Below, one piece after another: positions 23,943 to 32,247 of a DNA stretch of 64,000 nt. The notes below the pieces were generated by a model. It ran no database searches. It worked only from the letters and a program-made list of their open reading frames with translations, and was not told where the DNA came from. Source of the stretch: Paenibacillus sp. LHD-117 (GTDB lineage: Bacteria > Bacillota > Bacilli > Paenibacillales > Paenibacillaceae); NCBI RefSeq assembly GCF_030929555.1, contig NZ_JAVFVT010000034.1:1-64000 (forward strand). Direction: 5' to 3'. Position 1 is the stretch's first letter. Each line of letters opens with the position of its first letter. The translations under genes and the position numbers were made by a program.

Positions 23943-25871
23943 TCCCGTCCCTTTCTTCAACAGGTTGGAGAGTGGGTCGCGGATGTGTTCTACGATATAT
24001 TGCCGGAAGCCGGCTTCGAAGTTCGCGACGAGCAAATCTATATGGCCTACCAACTGGAGCGTGCATTCGCCCAGAAGCAGACCATCTTCGCGGAAGCAGG
24101 CGTAGGAACGGGCAAAACGTTAGTATATTTGTTGTACGCGATTTGTTACGCACGTTATACTCGCAAGCCTGCGATCATTGCCTGCGCTGACGAATCTTTA
24201 ATCGAGCAGCTGGCGAAGCCGGAAGGCGATCTTGCCAAGCTGGCACGACATTTGGACCTTACGATCGACGCCAGAACCGCAAAGTCAGCGGATCGTTACC
24301 TTTGTTTGGCCAAGATGAATCAAGTACAAGCAGGTAACGAGGATTCGGACCTGTACAGAGCGGTTCGTGATGAATTGCCCGGCTTTGTCCATCAATATGA
24401 AGCAATGCAATCGTTTCATGCTTATGGAGATCGTAAACAATATCCGTACTTGAACGATTATCAATGGAACAAGATCAGTTGGGACTCGTTTCAAGATTGT
24501 TTTTCTTGCGAACTAAGACACCGCTGCGGACAGACATTATCCCGCGAACACTATCGGAAATCCGCTGATTTGATCATTTGCTCGCATGATTTCTACATGG
24601 AACATGTGTGGACGTATGAAGGACGAAAGCGGGAGGGGCAGCTTCCGCTATTGCCGGATCACTGTGCCGTCGTATTTGACGAAGGGCATCTGCTAGAATC
24701 GGCTGCGCAGAAGGCGTTGACGTACAGCTTAAAACACTCGGTGTTCGAAGAATTGATCCTTCGATTGACAAGAGGCGAAATTCGGGAATCATTGGCCGTA
24801 CTCATAGACGAAGCGATTGACCGCAGTGAATCCCTGTTTCACACACTTTCAATAAATTGCGAGGATATCCCAGGCTCTGACCGAAAACGGATTATTCTGG
24901 GCAAACCGCTGCTTGATGAAGTGCGCCTGTTCCGTCAAGTAATCGAAGCGATCGAAGAAGAGCTGGTGTTTGAGAGCGAGCTTTATACCTTAAATGATTA
25001 CCAGCTGCGAATCGTCGAGGAGCATCTGGAGACGATCCAGAAAGCGTTAAGCTTGTTTCAGCATTCCGACGCATTGATCAGCTGGGCGACGGAAGCGGAG
25101 GATGGGCTCACTTTGGTCATCATGCCTAGAGCCGTTAAGGAAGTGTTGGGCGAAAGGGTATTTGCCCTCGATATGCCGATTGTTTTTTCGTCCGCGACAT
25201 TATCCGTGAACGGTTCATTCGATTACATTGCGAGCAGCTTGGGCACTGACCGTTATGTGTCCTTCAGCACAAAATCCCCCTATGACTATAAGAATCAAAT
25301 GGAAGTTCTGACTCCCAAATGGTCTCAGGGGGCTTCGGCTGCGGAAAAGATGAAGGCTGCCGTGAGCCTGCTGAACCGAACCGGAGGCAGGGCATTGATT
25401 TTATTCAACGGCAAAGAGGAGCTGCTTCAGTTTAAGTCGTTACTCCCTTCCTATCCGGAGTGCGTGGATATGCGATTTTGGTTTGAAGGCGACGCGGAAA
25501 TCAGCCACCTCATTGGTTATTTTCAGCGGGATGAGGCAAGTGTTTTGTGCGCGTTAAGTCTATGGGAAGGCCTGGACATACCCGGTCCTTCTCTTTCGAA
25601 CGTCATCATTTGGTCGCTGCCGTTTCCTCCGCAAGATCCGGTGTTTATAGCGAAGCGGGAAGCGGCGGCATCGCCGTATGAAGAGGTGGATCTGCCCTAT
25701 ATGCTTCTTCGACTGCAGCAAGGCATGGGACGATTGATTCGCTCAAGCGAAGATCGCGGCATCGTCGCCATCTTAAGCGAAGAAATACACCACGACATGA
25801 AACTTCGACAGGCAATTGAGGCCTTATTACCGCAAGGAGTTCCGTTGCAAGAACTGGAGCTTCGCTATTAA
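23913..25871 (+). CDS. DinG/XPD-type ATP-dependent DNA helicase with Fe-S cluster
   Basis: About 652 residues; TTG 23913 is chosen because ggagg lies about 11 nt upstream, whereas TTG 23895 overlaps it. Superfamily 2 motifs: Walker A EAGVGTGKT near residue 60, the DEAH-equivalent FDEGH near 255, SSATLS, and motif VI QGMGRLIRSSEDRG near 605. Four cysteines between motifs I and II (LCLAKMN near 129; CFSCELRHRC near 197-206) match the 4Fe-4S site of Rad3/XPD/DinG proteins. No 3'-5' exonuclease domain is present, unlike B. subtilis DinG. The role is probably unwinding of 5'-tailed DNA, R-loops or recombination intermediates. Confidence 0.88.
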   Translation: MKRYPFEYDHSRPFLQQVGEWVADVFYDILPEAGFEVRDEQIYMAYQLERAFAQKQTIFAEAGVGTGKTLVYLLYAICYARYTRKPAIIACADESLIEQLAKPEGDLAKLARHLDLTIDARTAKSADRYLCLAKMNQVQAGNEDSDLYRAVRDELPGFVHQYEAMQSFHAYGDRKQYPYLNDYQWNKISWDSFQDCFSCELRHRCGQTLSREHYRKSADLIICSHDFYMEHVWTYEGRKREGQLPLLPDHCAVVFDEGHLLESAAQKALTYSLKHSVFEELILRLTRGEIRESLAVLIDEAIDRSESLFHTLSINCEDIPGSDRKRIILGKPLLDEVRLFRQVIEAIEEELVFESELYTLNDYQLRIVEEHLETIQKALSLFQHSDALISWATEAEDGLTLVIMPRAVKEVLGERVFALDMPIVFSSATLSVNGSFDYIASSLGTDRYVSFSTKSPYDYKNQMEVLTPKWSQGASAAEKMKAAVSLLNRTGGRALILFNGKEELLQFKSLLPSYPECVDMRFWFEGDAEISHLIGYFQRDEASVLCALSLWEGLDIPGPSLSNVIIWSLPFPPQDPVFIAKREAAASPYEEVDLPYMLLRLQQGMGRLIRSSEDRGIVAILSEEIHHDMKLRQAIEALLPQGVPLQELELRY

Positions 25872-26001
25872 GCGGAACAAAACTTCTCAAGTGATAAATT
25901 TAATATAAAAAACATGTAGAATTCATATAACCCCCTATGTCCTTTTATATACTTGAATTGTTTGATAAAACGAGTCAAAAGGGACTAGGGCGGTAGATAA
26001 A

Positions 26002-26541
26002 ATGTTGAAAAAACGTGATTTGCACGAATGCCATTCACTGTTTAACCTTATGATGGATCCTGCAGTTTCCCCTTATGTTCGTTTTGAATGCCAATCTTAT
26101 GAAGAGTACTTATTTATAACCAAAAAGTTGATCGTTGATGAAGAACAGAAGACATGTATTTCTAGAACGATTCTTAATGAGATGGGACATCCCATTGGTA
26201 CCATTGATCTATATGATATAGTTAATCAAACAGGTTTTTTGGCCACATGGATTGGAACTCCTTATTTTGGCAAAGGTTATAATCGGCGAGCGAAGGAATC
26301 CTTTTTGACTGAACTGTTTATCGAACATCAGATCGATACTGTATTTATGAAAATCCGAAAACAAAATGCTCGATCGAAAAAGGCGGTAGAAAAACTACCG
26401 TATGCTATATTAGCAAATGATATAAACCAGCAAGTCTATAAATCGATCAATCATGCGCAACTGATCTATGATTTGTATCAAGTGGAGCGGTTAACGTTTT
26501 TAGAAAGCTGTAAAGCCATCCAACATGGGGTTGCTACTTAA
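26002..26541 (+). CDS. GNAT-family acetyltransferase (RimJ/RimL-like)
   Basis: A 179-residue protein with the GNAT order: a substrate-side N-terminus (MLKKRDLHECHSLFNLMMDPAVSPYVRF), core strands ISRTILNEMGHPIGTIDLYDI, the acetyl-CoA region TWIGTPYFGKGYNRRAKESF in place of the usual Q/RxxGxG/A, and the following strand IDTVFMKIRKQNARSKKAVEKL, which has the N..S..A..K signature of RimJ/L proteins. Substrate unknown. The gene is AT-rich and follows a terminator-free gap from the helicase. Confidence 0.85.
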   Translation: MLKKRDLHECHSLFNLMMDPAVSPYVRFECQSYEEYLFITKKLIVDEEQKTCISRTILNEMGHPIGTIDLYDIVNQTGFLATWIGTPYFGKGYNRRAKESFLTELFIEHQIDTVFMKIRKQNARSKKAVEKLPYAILANDINQQVYKSINHAQLIYDLYQVERLTFLESCKAIQHGVAT

Positions 26542-26562
26542 TAAAATTTTGGAGGGATGGAC

Positions 26563-26622
26563 ATGGACCAAAGCAACGCAACATGGATCGTCTCGGGGAA
26601 CATCTGGCGAGCATGTCCTTGA
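26563..26622 (+). CDS. Possible 19-residue peptide or leader ORF
   Basis: ATG 26563 follows a strong ttggagggatg ribosome site and runs 19 codons to TGA 26620. The product begins MDQSNATWIV. It lies just before the gene at 26645, in another frame. The excellent ribosome site is the only evidence. It may be a translational leader, or the remnant of a longer gene. Confidence 0.3.
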   Translation: MDQSNATWIVSGNIWRACP

Positions 26623-26644
26623 CGATAAAGGGAGATACAACAAC

Positions 26645-26860
26645 ATGATGACGTTTGTATATGCAATGGTTGCTGGTATAATAGGGCTTATCTTTCTAGG
26701 TCCAGCAGGGGCAGTAATAGGTGGAGTGATTGGGATTTTGTATGGAGCTAACCAATCCAATTACAGGAGAATTATGAAATTAGAAAACGAAATCAACGAA
26801 CTGAAAAATAATAAAGGTTCATTGAGTGAACAGGAAACGTTAGCTTCGAAAATAGAATAG
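26645..26860 (+). CDS. Glycine-zipper membrane protein with coiled-coil tail
   Basis: About 71 residues from the ATG pair at 26645, behind aaagggaga. Two short hydrophobic segments with small residues (MVAGIIGLIFLGPAGAVIGGVIGILYG) make a glycine-zipper hairpin. A basic patch (NQSNYRRIMK) and an amphipathic helix (LENEINELKNNKGSLSEQE) follow. The longer frame from 26525 adds 40 residues that look non-coding. Function unknown. Confidence 0.55.
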   Translation: MMTFVYAMVAGIIGLIFLGPAGAVIGGVIGILYGANQSNYRRIMKLENEINELKNNKGSLSEQETLASKIE

Positions 26861-26929
26861 CAGACTCTATTAAGCGGAGTTGTCATAGGTGTCTACATTT
26901 TGGACATATTACTCTTGGGTGATGAAAAC

Positions 26930-27091
26930 GTGCATTTAAAAAAGTTTGCTATTTTGTTTTTGATGCTTGCTGGGTTATGTTTCTCAGTACATTTAGCTGA
27001 GGCATCCAAGGAACTGGTTGTTGAAGCCGAGAATGTTACATCCATGCAAGTAGTAGGGGGGTTAGCCGGAACAAAACCTTCACCCCTTTGA
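26930..27091 (+). CDS. Short exported peptide or truncated secreted protein
   Basis: From GTG 26930 the frame encodes 53 residues: a clear signal peptide (KKFAILFLMLAGLCFSVHLAEA) and about 28 mature residues (starting SKELVVEAENVTSM). The mature part is so short that it may be the stub of a longer gene. It ends before a terminator at 27114. No family recognised. Confidence 0.4.
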   Translation: MHLKKFAILFLMLAGLCFSVHLAEASKELVVEAENVTSMQVVGGLAGTKPSPL

Positions 27092-27113
27092 ATGGTTGGA
27101 AAAATGGGAGATG

Positions 27114-27145
27114 AGCAGTCGATCAAAACGATCGGCTGCTTTTTC
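27114..27145 (+). terminator. Intrinsic terminator
   Basis: Arms gcag.cgatc and gatcg.ctgc around an AAAAC loop are followed by five T's. Confidence 0.8.
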
Positions 27146-27213
27146 AATTCATATTGTTGGAAGAAAAAGGGGAACCTTATCATTGGAAACGAGGTAACGG
27201 AGGGAATGTACAC

Positions 27214-27921
27214 GTGGATTTTTTCAAAGGTCAAGAGTCGTTGACGGCATTCGAATGGATTTTACGCAGCATTGTCGGATTTGTATTTCTTATCATTGTT
27301 GCCAAAATGATGGGCCAGCGTTCCATATCTCAGCTTCGGTTTCTTGATTTCATAATCGCGCTGACGCTAGGAAATATTATTGCCCATCCGTTGTCGGACG
27401 AGCAACTTGGACTTAAAGGCTCCATGATTACGACCGTTTCACTCGTCATCCTATACATTTTCGCGATCGTGCTCAGCCTGAAGATCCCGCTGCTAAAACA
27501 ATTTTTTGATCCTCCTGCGATTACCCTTATTCAGGAAGGGAAACTTGATTATCGGAATCTTTCGAAAGCGAAGCTGCCTATTGAATTCTTGTACGCAGAG
27601 CTGAGAAAATCGAATGTTGAGGATATCTCAAAGGTTGCCTTTGCTGCTTGGGAGCCAGGAGGCACGTTATCCGTTTTTATAAATACGGCTTTTCAGCCAG
27701 TAACTCCGGCTGATCTGAAGTTACGCACAGAACCATTCAACCTGACCAAACCGATCATTGCGGATGGCCACATTGAACATGCGCTGCTACGCGAGATCGG
27801 CAAAGAGCGCGAATGGCTGGAAACGGAAATCAGCCCCCACGCATTAAATGACGTTATCTTAGCAACGGTAGATAGCAAGCTGACCGTTCAGGTGCAATTG
27901 ATTCGAGAGCCAAAAACATAG
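27214..27921 (+). CDS. DUF421 (YetF/YcaP-type) membrane protein
   Basis: About 235 residues from GTG 27214, behind cggaggg at 9 nt. Three N-terminal helices (residues about 12-100) carry the family motif AKMMGQRSISQLRFLDFIIALTLGNIIAHP. The cytoplasmic part has the paired DUF421 domain: LIQEGKLDYRNLSKAKLPIEFLYAELRKSNVEDISKVAFAAWEPGGTLSV. In spore formers these proteins are linked to the spore membrane (YetF, SpoVA-associated 2Duf relatives), although this short form is the generic type. Its C-terminal half holds a second, shorter repeat of the domain. Confidence 0.88.
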   Translation: MDFFKGQESLTAFEWILRSIVGFVFLIIVAKMMGQRSISQLRFLDFIIALTLGNIIAHPLSDEQLGLKGSMITTVSLVILYIFAIVLSLKIPLLKQFFDPPAITLIQEGKLDYRNLSKAKLPIEFLYAELRKSNVEDISKVAFAAWEPGGTLSVFINTAFQPVTPADLKLRTEPFNLTKPIIADGHIEHALLREIGKEREWLETEISPHALNDVILATVDSKLTVQVQLIREPKT

Positions 27922-27954
27922 CGCGACTGAAACGATAGTCGAATTCTACTCCAA

Positions 27955-27985
27955 AAAACGGCAACCATTCATGGGTGTCGTTTTT
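27955..27985 (+). terminator. Intrinsic terminator
   Basis: An imperfect stem (acggcaacc with gggtgtcgt) is followed by five T's, downstream of the DUF421 gene. Confidence 0.65.
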
Positions 27986-28064
27986 CTATAAGATTAAAGT
28001 CGGCTAACTGGTGCGTGAGGAGGGGGCGGCGAGCACGATAGGCCGAAATAATCGGCTTACTGTC

Positions 28065-28109
28065 AAAAAACGGCAGCCCGGGACATCAACCACTTGTCCT
28101 GGACTGCCG
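28065..28109 (-). terminator. Minus-strand terminator of the Gfo/AraC/Gfo operon
   Basis: Read on the minus strand, cggcagtccaggac pairs with gtcccgggctgccg (small mismatches) and is followed by TTTTTTGA. It lies 10 bp after the stop of the dehydrogenase at 28119. Confidence 0.85.
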
Positions 28110-28118
28110 CTGTTTTGT

Positions 28119-29198
28119 TTAGAAGTATATCGCTTTGCCCGTTTTCGACGATTCGTAGACAGCTTCGAGAATTTGGGAAACGACATAAGCCTGCTCCGGC
28201 GTAACGACCGGATCGGTGTCTTCGTCGATCGCTTTGATCCACAGTCTCATCTCGAGGTCGGAATCCTTCTCGGACTTGCCTTCGTAGAACGCTACGCCGC
28301 CAGCGTTCAGGTCGATTTCCTTCGTGAACAGACGGCTGTGCTGCTCGCCGTTAATGCGAAGGCCGCCTTTCATATCCGCGCCGCCTTCCGTGCCGCTCAA
28401 CGTGCATTTCGCTTCGTCGACTTCAAGCGTATTCAGCGCCCAGCTGGATTCCAGCATGATCGTCGCGCCGTTCTCCATGACGATCATCCCGAACGCGGAA
28501 TCCTCGACCGTGAATTGTGCAGGATCCCATGGGCCCCAAGCGTTGGCCGCGTTCTGGCGTCCGGACAGCTTGTGGTACGCCTGGCCGAGCACGACTTTTG
28601 GCTTGTAGTTGTTCATCATCCAAAGCGTCAGGTCAAGCGCGTGCGTGCCGATATCGATGAGCGGGCCGCCGCCTTGTTTCTCTTCGTCGAGGAATACGCC
28701 CCAAGTCGGAACGGCGCGGCGGCGTACCGCATGCGCTTTGGCGTAGTATACTTCGCCCAGCTCGCCATTATCGCAAATTTGCTTCAGAATTTGGCTGTCG
28801 GTACGGAAACGGTTGTTGTAGCCGACGGTCAGCTTCTTGCCCGTGCGCTTCGCGGCTTCCAACATACGGCCCGCGTCATGCGCCGTCTTCGCCATCGGTT
28901 TCTCGCTCATGACATGTTTGCCGGCTTCGAGAGCGGCGATCGCAATGTCGGCATGGGAGTCATTCGGCGTACATACGTGAACGATATCGATCGTTTCGTC
29001 CTTCAGCAGCTCGGTGTAGTCGGTGTATACTTTCGCGCCTTCCGCGCCGTAATTGGCTGCTGCTTCGATCGCGCGTTCCTCCACGATATCGCAGAATGCG
29101 GTCATTTCGACGTTGTTCAAATTTTTCAAGCTCGGCATATGTTTGCCGTTGGCGATGCCGCCGCAGCCAATAATGGCGATTTTGTACGTTTTGGACAT
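28119..29198 (-). CDS. Gfo/Idh/MocA-family NAD(P)-dependent oxidoreductase
   Basis: A 359-residue sugar dehydrogenase-type protein. The nucleotide-binding motif IIGCGGIANGKHMPSL is at the N-terminus; HVCTPNDSHADIAIAALEAGKHVMSEKPMA contains the family EKP lysine (near residue 100). The C-terminal domain shows GGGPLIDIGTHALDLTLWMM with the conserved Asp/His pair. It is the last gene of a tight three-gene operon (Gfo 30147, AraC 29205, this gene), each 6 bp apart. With uxaC and kdu genes nearby, a role in oxidising or epimerising a uronate or pectin-derived sugar is likely. The substrate is not readable. Confidence 0.92.
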   Translation of the reverse strand: MSKTYKIAIIGCGGIANGKHMPSLKNLNNVEMTAFCDIVEERAIEAAANYGAEGAKVYTDYTELLKDETIDIVHVCTPNDSHADIAIAALEAGKHVMSEKPMAKTAHDAGRMLEAAKRTGKKLTVGYNNRFRTDSQILKQICDNGELGEVYYAKAHAVRRRAVPTWGVFLDEEKQGGGPLIDIGTHALDLTLWMMNNYKPKVVLGQAYHKLSGRQNAANAWGPWDPAQFTVEDSAFGMIVMENGATIMLESSWALNTLEVDEAKCTLSGTEGGADMKGGLRINGEQHSRLFTKEIDLNAGGVAFYEGKSEKDSDLEMRLWIKAIDEDTDPVVTPEQAYVVSQILEAVYESSKTGKAIYF

Positions 29199-29204
29199 TT
29201 GATT

Positions 29205-30140
29205 TTAGCCTCCCAAAATAGTTTGTTTGCGGTAATCGGATGGCGTCATCCCATACCGCTTGCGAAATACGGCATGCAAGTAATTGCTGGTGGAGAAGCC
29301 GGTGGTCGTGGCAATCTCTTCGATCGACTTCGTACCTTCGGCCAGCTCCTTGCAGACGGCGGCCAACCGGATATCCTCCAGCACACGGCTGAACGTATGC
29401 GTGCCGTCCTCGTGCATGTCCTTGAACAACCGCTGAAGCTGGCGGGAGCTCAGGCGCTGTTTCTCCGCCACTTCTTCCAGGGAGAGGGGCCCTCCGTAAT
29501 TCGCCTGCATAAATTCGATCGCAAGCTGGTAACGGTAAGCCTTCATATCCTTGGTCGGAAGCAGCTTCGTCTCGTTAACTGTATCATAAGCTCGTACGGC
29601 GCGCAGCAAAATTTGGATGACGTTTTGCTTTATCGTCGTATAGCTGCCGGCGTAATAGTTGTTGCATGCTTCGTAAGCGTTCAGGAAACAATGCATCGCG
29701 TCATGCATATCGAGCGCCGGGAACAGAGGAAGCTCGGCCAGCTTCCCGATGCATGTGCGAGCCTCCGCCCATTCCCAGTCTTCTTCCTCCTGACCCTTCG
29801 GGACCCGTTCCACGATATCGACATGCAAACACAGCTCATCCATGCCTTCGCGGGCGCCAGCCTCTTGGTAATGCATGACGCCGGGTCCGGTCAAGTAGAA
29901 TTGGCCGGGCTTGAGTGAAAATTCCTGGTCAACCAAGATTACCTTGCCTTTGCCGCGAGGGATAAAATGGAATTCGAACTCGGCATGCTTATGGAACGCG
30001 ATAACCCTTCCGGCCGGGAAGTGGGTAAGGTGAAACCGAAGCACGTGAATATCATACGGCCCCCATTGGAATCGAAGCTCAAGACGCTCCAGCGCGTCCG
30101 GGCGCTCGCTCATGACGGAGTAGGGGAAGACCGTTGCCAT
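29205..30140 (-). CDS. AraC-family regulator with cupin sensor domain
   Basis: A 311-residue regulator. Residues about 30-110 form a cupin: GRVIAFHKHAEFEFHFIPRGKG with the HxH...E pattern, and PGQFYLTGPGVMHY. The double HTH AraC domain occupies about 215-305 (LSLEEVAEKQRLSSRQLQRLFKDM; IEEIATTTGFSTSNYLHAVFRKRYGMTPSDYRK). The ATG lies 6 bp after the upstream Gfo stop, with ggaggg inside that gene. It is sandwiched between two Gfo/Idh/MocA genes and should control this operon in response to a sugar acid. Confidence 0.92.
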   Translation of the reverse strand: MATVFPYSVMSERPDALERLELRFQWGPYDIHVLRFHLTHFPAGRVIAFHKHAEFEFHFIPRGKGKVILVDQEFSLKPGQFYLTGPGVMHYQEAGAREGMDELCLHVDIVERVPKGQEEEDWEWAEARTCIGKLAELPLFPALDMHDAMHCFLNAYEACNNYYAGSYTTIKQNVIQILLRAVRAYDTVNETKLLPTKDMKAYRYQLAIEFMQANYGGPLSLEEVAEKQRLSSRQLQRLFKDMHEDGTHTFSRVLEDIRLAAVCKELAEGTKSIEEIATTTGFSTSNYLHAVFRKRYGMTPSDYRKQTILGG

Positions 30141-30146
30141 TCGATG

Positions 30147-31136
30147 TTAACCCTCCAGCTCGTTCAAGCGAACGGCGCGTCCTTCGGAGACCGAACGTCC
30201 CGCCGCTTCCATCAGCATGGTCAGTTCCTTCGCCAAACGGATGTTCTCGTCCGCCGTGGTGCCGTTCTGAATATGGCTCACCCATTGATGGAAGGCGCTC
30301 TCGCGATTTACCGGGATGGTTACCGCCTTCCAGGCTTCATCGTTGCCGGCGCGAACCAAAAGCTCGCTCTCCGGCGTGCCGTAGAACAGAGAACCTTTGG
30401 TGCCGTGCACTTCAATGGAGAACGGCGAATGCGGATTAACGAATCCGGCCTCCACGATTCCGACGGCGCCGCCCGCTCCGCGAAGCAAGGCAACCGCATT
30501 GTCTTCGACTTCGCGGCCGGTCACATAACCGAACTGCGCCGAAACCTCGGATGGCAGCTCGCCGAGGAAGAGGCGCGTCAAGTACATCGGGTGGCAGCCG
30601 AGATCGATCAGCGCGCCGCCCGCGCATTGCTCCAGGCTGTAGAAGTGCTCAGGCAGCCAGTTCGCGAGCGCGCCATTGTGGGAAAGTCTAACCCGCACTT
30701 GCGTAATCTGGCCGAGCGTTTCCTTCTCCAGCAGCTCGCGGATGGCCAGCGTATAACCGTCGTTCAGGCGAGGCAACGAGACGGTCAGCTTAACGCCGTT
30801 CTCGTCAATCGCTTTCAAAATCGCATTTACTTCTTTCAAGGTAGGCGCTACGACCTTCTCCGTGAAAATATGTTTGCCCGCCGCGGCTGCCGCGAGCATC
30901 ACTTCCTCATGGCGATTCGTCGGAGCATCTACGATGACGGCGTCGATTCCGCCATTTGCCAACATATCCTCCAGGTTTGCGAAATAAGGGACGCCGAGCT
31001 TCTCTGCCGCGGCGCGGCCGCGTTCTTCGTTCTCGTCCCATACCGCCGCCATGGCGGTGTCCGGATGTTCGAGCGCTTGGTTCGTATAATCCCAAGCATG
31101 TACATGCCAATAGCTAATTTTACCAATTTTCAACAA
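30147..31136 (-). CDS. Gfo/Idh/MocA-family oxidoreductase
   Basis: A 329-residue dehydrogenase, first gene of the operon. The N-terminus is atypical: LKIGKISYWHVHAWDYTNQALEHPD has no plain GxGxxG, and the HVHAWDY segment occupies the dinucleotide loop. The rest follows the family: VIVDAPTNRHEEVMLAAAAAGKHIFTEKVVA with the EK motif (EKV, not EKP), and GGALIDLGCHPMYLTRLFLGELP. The altered nucleotide loop could change cofactor binding, or the protein may be a non-redox member. The plus-strand gap to 31257 separates it from the next AraC gene. Confidence 0.88.
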   Translation of the reverse strand: MLKIGKISYWHVHAWDYTNQALEHPDTAMAAVWDENEERGRAAAEKLGVPYFANLEDMLANGGIDAVIVDAPTNRHEEVMLAAAAAGKHIFTEKVVAPTLKEVNAILKAIDENGVKLTVSLPRLNDGYTLAIRELLEKETLGQITQVRVRLSHNGALANWLPEHFYSLEQCAGGALIDLGCHPMYLTRLFLGELPSEVSAQFGYVTGREVEDNAVALLRGAGGAVGIVEAGFVNPHSPFSIEVHGTKGSLFYGTPESELLVRAGNDEAWKAVTIPVNRESAFHQWVSHIQNGTTADENIRLAKELTMLMEAAGRSVSEGRAVRLNELEG

Positions 31137-31256
31137 GTCGATCGTCTCCTTTGCGTCGTTCGAACATTTGGTTCATTACATGCAAATTCATGACAACAAA
31201 ATAAATCTACCATACTTTTTACCCCAATTTAAGTGCGAATAAACGACCGAATATGT

Positions 31257-32114
31257 TTAAAATCGCGACATCGACTTTCGATACTCTCTCGGAGAAACGG
31301 AGGAAACCTTCTTGAAAGTCTTGCCGAAATGGGAGAAATTATCGAATCCGACGCGCTCCGCGATGACGGAAACCGTAAGCTCCGTTTCGCGAAGAAGCCG
31401 CTGGGCCTCCTTCACGCGCGTCAAGACGACGTAGTCGGTGAACGGGAAACCCGTCACTTCCTTGAACATGCGGCTGAGGTAATGCGGGCTGATGAAGAAC
31501 CGTTCCGAGAGATCGGATAGCCGGAGCGGCTCGTTGTAATGTCCGTTAATGTACCTGACGATTTCCGAAATTTTCGCGTGAAGCGGGGACGCGTGGCGGA
31601 AGGGCTCCGGCTGATGCCGGGCGATGTACCTCGCGGACGAGAGCAGCATGCCCGACACCGCATGGGGGACGGCGAGCGCGAAGCCCGGCTCCCGATGCTG
31701 CGCTTCGTTCAGCATGCCGCGCACCGCGGCATCGATAGCCAAGCTCTCTTGCCGAGACAGGCGGAGGACGTGAATTTCCTTGGCGAAGGGCGTCGCGAGC
31801 AGTTCCGCGTGTTCCGGGCCCAGGCTTCGCAGCCATTCGTCCGTGAAGTGAATCACGACGCGTTCATGGGAGGCGTCGCCGGATTGCATCGTCCGGTGGA
31901 GCACTTCTTTGTCGATGAAGACGAGATCCCCTTGCTCGACGGAATAGGAACGGTCCTTGATGAAATAAATGCGGCTGCCCGACATCAAATAGTAGACTTC
32001 GTAGTGGGAATGGAAATGGTCGTTCTTCATAGTAAACGGTTCGCTGCGTTTGATATATTCCAGATAGAGCTCGGACATGCTGCCGTAAGTTAAGCCGGAT
32101 TGGAAATCGGGCAA
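31257..32114 (-). CDS. AraC-family regulator with cupin domain
   Basis: About 285 residues. TTG 32114 lies 8 nt after tgaggag; the GTG at 32123 overlaps that ribosome site. The N-terminal cupin has NDHFHSHYEVYYLMSGSRIYFI and GDLVFIDKEVLHR. The C-terminal AraC domain (LRLSDLSERFFISPHYLSRMFKEVTGFPFTDYV; VSVIAERVGFDNFSHFGKTFKKVSSVSPREYRK) is complete. It is divergent from the Gfo/uxaC pair at 32248, and the shared 130-bp gap is its probable binding region. Confidence 0.9.
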   Translation of the reverse strand: MPDFQSGLTYGSMSELYLEYIKRSEPFTMKNDHFHSHYEVYYLMSGSRIYFIKDRSYSVEQGDLVFIDKEVLHRTMQSGDASHERVVIHFTDEWLRSLGPEHAELLATPFAKEIHVLRLSRQESLAIDAAVRGMLNEAQHREPGFALAVPHAVSGMLLSSARYIARHQPEPFRHASPLHAKISEIVRYINGHYNEPLRLSDLSERFFISPHYLSRMFKEVTGFPFTDYVVLTRVKEAQRLLRETELTVSVIAERVGFDNFSHFGKTFKKVSSVSPREYRKSMSRF

Positions 32115-32247
32115 GACATTCACTCCTCATATTCGCAAGATAAGCGGGAAATGGAACGAAATGAGCATCATTTGACAAGAATTATAACACTTCCGTGCGG
32201 TAAGATGAAGGCATCATACGCAAAGCGAACTACGGGAGGGAATTACA

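Noticed and set aside
28011..29918. A 635-codon open frame antisense to the Gfo/Idh/MocA and AraC genes
   Set aside because: The sense genes have full family motifs, and high GC at third positions opens long antisense frames. The antisense product has no recognisable domain and no ribosome site.
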